DNA from: Fimbriimonadales bacterium
GTDB taxonomy: Bacteria > Armatimonadota > Fimbriimonadia > Fimbriimonadales > ATM1
Assembly (NCBI GenBank): GCA_025922995.1
Contig: JAICGT010000074.1
Location: 1 to 6,532 of the forward strand
DNA: 6,532 nt
Direction: 5' to 3'
In this document: positions 5,154-6,532 of the stretch, piece by piece
Layout: each line of letters begins with the position of its first letter
Numbering within the stretch: position 1 is the first letter of the stretch
Program-made: the position numbers and the translations under genes
The notes under the pieces: model-generated
Told to the model about the DNA's origin: nothing
The model's database searches: none
What the model saw: only the letters and a program-made list of their open reading frames with translations

Positions 5154-6500
5154 ATGACGCCGACTTTGCCGCGCATGCAGACCACCTCACGTCATCTCAC
5201 TCCGTTGCTTCCAGTGAGATCGGTTCGTTCTATTGAAGCCTACAAATCTGCCGGAGGAGGGCAGGCGCTTGCAAAAGCGTTGGCAACACCTCCGGAGTTC
5301 ATCATCGCCGAGGTCAAAAGAGCGGGCCTTCGTGGCAGGGGTGGGGCCGGCGTCCCCACCGGGTTGAAATGGGCGAGTGTCGCACATGACCCTTGTCCAA
5401 CGAAGTATCTCGTCTGCAATGCCGCCGAGGGCGAGCCCGGAACCTTCAAGGATCGCTTCTTGATGCGTAAGAATCCTTACCAGCTGCTTGAGGGAATTGC
5501 GATAGCGGCTTATGCAATCAACGCTAGGAAGGCGTTCATCGGTATCAAGAAAAGTTTCTACGTAGAAATTGCAGCTATCCAAAGGGCTTTGAGTGAAATG
5601 GTGACCGCCGGCTTTCTAGCCGGAATTCCGATTGAGTTGACTCTGGGCCCGGAAGACTATCTGTTCGGTGAGGAGAAGGCTCTTCTCGAGGTGATTGAAG
5701 GTGGGGAAGCGATGCCACGCGAGGCCGCTTTACCTCCTTATGTTCTAGGCTTGTTTGTCCGTGACCCGAGTCAACTGAACCCGACCGTTGTTAACAACGT
5801 CGAGACGCTGTCAAACATACCCCGGATCATCCGTGAAGGAGCCGAAATGTTCCGGTCGTGCGGAACGCGGTCGAGTCCGGGAACAATGGTATTCACCGTA
5901 TCAGGAGATGTTAGACGACCAGGCCTTTACGAGCTGTCATTAGGCACGCCTCTGGAAGAGTTGATCAACGAGCACGCGGGCGGAATCAAGGCCGGCCGCA
6001 GGCTTAAGGCGATCTTCTCCGGACTTTCTAACGCCGTGATCCTTCCGGACTCCCTTGATACCCCTCTTGATTTTGACGCCCTGCAGTCGATTGGTTCCGG
6101 CATCGGCTCGGGGGGATTCATCGTCTATGACGATAGCGCCAGTATGGTTCAGGTCGCCCAGCTCTTCTCCAAGTTCCTCTCAACAGAATCGTGCGGCCAA
6201 TGTACCGCCTGCAAGTTGGGTACGACGCAAGCCACCGACCACCTTCTCAAGCTAACTGGGGGAACTGGTAATGAACTCGATGTCGAGTACGCCTTAGAAG
6301 GATCTGCCATGGCGCCCCAAGGGAACCGCTGCTATCTTCCGGTACAGCACTCCCTGCTCGTGCCGAGTATCGTAAGGACTTTCGCCTCTGAATTCCAACG
6401 AGCGTTCAACCGAGGGTGTTCTTCTGAGCGCAGGATGTTTCTGCCGAAGATGATTGACTTCGACGAGGCCACGCACACCTTTCGGTACGCCGAAGGATAG
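5154..6500 (+). CDS. NuoF-like NADH-binding flavin/iron-sulfur protein
   Basis: This is a complete 448-residue protein of the complex I 51-kDa (NuoF) family, the NADH dehydrogenase module that binds NADH, FMN and one [4Fe-4S] cluster. In order: FMN-site GRGGAGVPTGLKW (61-73), CNAAEGEPGTFKDR (88-101), YLFGEEKALLEVIEG (169-183), NPTVVNNVETLSNIP (209-223), an SLB-type ubiquitin-like domain (about 246-290, GDVRRPGLYEL), and cluster cysteines C347, C350, C353 (ESCGQCTACK) with C393 (GNRCYLP). Departures from standard NuoF: Val for Phe in the GRGGAGFPTG motif, Ala91 for the usual Asp in NADE-EPGT, and GPEDYLFGEEKALLEV replacing the usual GAGAYICGEETALLES. This variant loop suggests a NuoF-like paralogue rather than the complex I subunit itself. 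No NuoE or NuoG is adjacent within the window. ATG 5154 has GAGG 5 nt upstream; ATG 5175 is a poorer alternative. Hydrogenase or formate dehydrogenase diaphorase subunits are alternatives. Confidence 0.9.
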   Translation: MTPTLPRMQTTSRHLTPLLPVRSVRSIEAYKSAGGGQALAKALATPPEFIIAEVKRAGLRGRGGAGVPTGLKWASVAHDPCPTKYLVCNAAEGEPGTFKDRFLMRKNPYQLLEGIAIAAYAINARKAFIGIKKSFYVEIAAIQRALSEMVTAGFLAGIPIELTLGPEDYLFGEEKALLEVIEGGEAMPREAALPPYVLGLFVRDPSQLNPTVVNNVETLSNIPRIIREGAEMFRSCGTRSSPGTMVFTVSGDVRRPGLYELSLGTPLEELINEHAGGIKAGRRLKAIFSGLSNAVILPDSLDTPLDFDALQSIGSGIGSGGFIVYDDSASMVQVAQLFSKFLSTESCGQCTACKLGTTQATDHLLKLTGGTGNELDVEYALEGSAMAPQGNRCYLPVQHSLLVPSIVRTFASEFQRAFNRGCSSERRMFLPKMIDFDEATHTFRYAEG

Positions 6501-6532
6501 ATTCGGAGATCGGGTTTCCGCTCCTCTGAGCG
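6501..6532. other. Downstream edge, nothing identified
   Basis: The 32 bp after the NuoF-like stop show no start codon with a ribosome site and no terminator. Any partner gene would lie outside the window. Confidence 0.5.

Noticed and set aside
5187..5582. Minus-strand 131-aa frame
   Set aside because: It is a shadow of the NuoF-like gene, opposite its FMN-binding motif region.

Overview
The window is chromosomal-looking DNA of moderately high GC from a free-living bacterium. The proteins resemble those of soil or sediment lineages such as Acidobacteriota or Nitrospirota, judged only from general family resemblance: an NhaR-type LysR regulator beginning WLNYHHLLYFW, and a small degenerate receiver protein. 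The taxonomic placement is weak. No mobile element, CRISPR array, tRNA or rRNA was seen.

Layout. Positions 1-1132, minus strand, hold a type II NADH dehydrogenase (Ndh) whose C-terminus runs off the left edge. A 380-bp spacer with a perfect 7-bp dyad separates it from a divergent zinc-independent quinone oxidoreductase-type dehydrogenase (1512-2444, plus). A gene-poor stretch (2445-2981) holds a 9-bp inverted repeat that encloses two small hairpins and, on the other strand, a possible 19-residue hydrophobic peptide. An NhaR-like regulator (2982-3878, minus) has a well-formed promoter that predicts a leaderless mRNA, and a T-N11-A palindrome lies upstream. Divergent from it is a 119-aa protein of unknown function (4033-4392, plus), then a single receiver-domain protein (4461-4979, plus). 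A short decayed fragment of a DUF488 (YeaO-like) gene (5023-5118) comes next. Last is a complete NuoF-like NADH-binding flavin/iron-sulfur protein (5154-6500, plus), with no NuoE or NuoG gene visible next to it.

How they might fit together. Three of the products belong to families that oxidise NAD(P)H: Ndh passes electrons to quinone, the dehydrogenase is a quinone-reductase-type MDR protein, and the NuoF-like protein is a diaphorase module. The two regulators lie between them. NhaR in enteric bacteria responds to sodium and activates an Na+/H+ antiporter, but no antiporter is visible here. A shared redox or ion-homeostasis role is an inference from adjacency only. I found no clear multi-gene novel system. 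The most unusual items are the variant, apparently solitary NuoF-like protein abutting a DUF488 remnant, and the regulatory architecture around nhaR.
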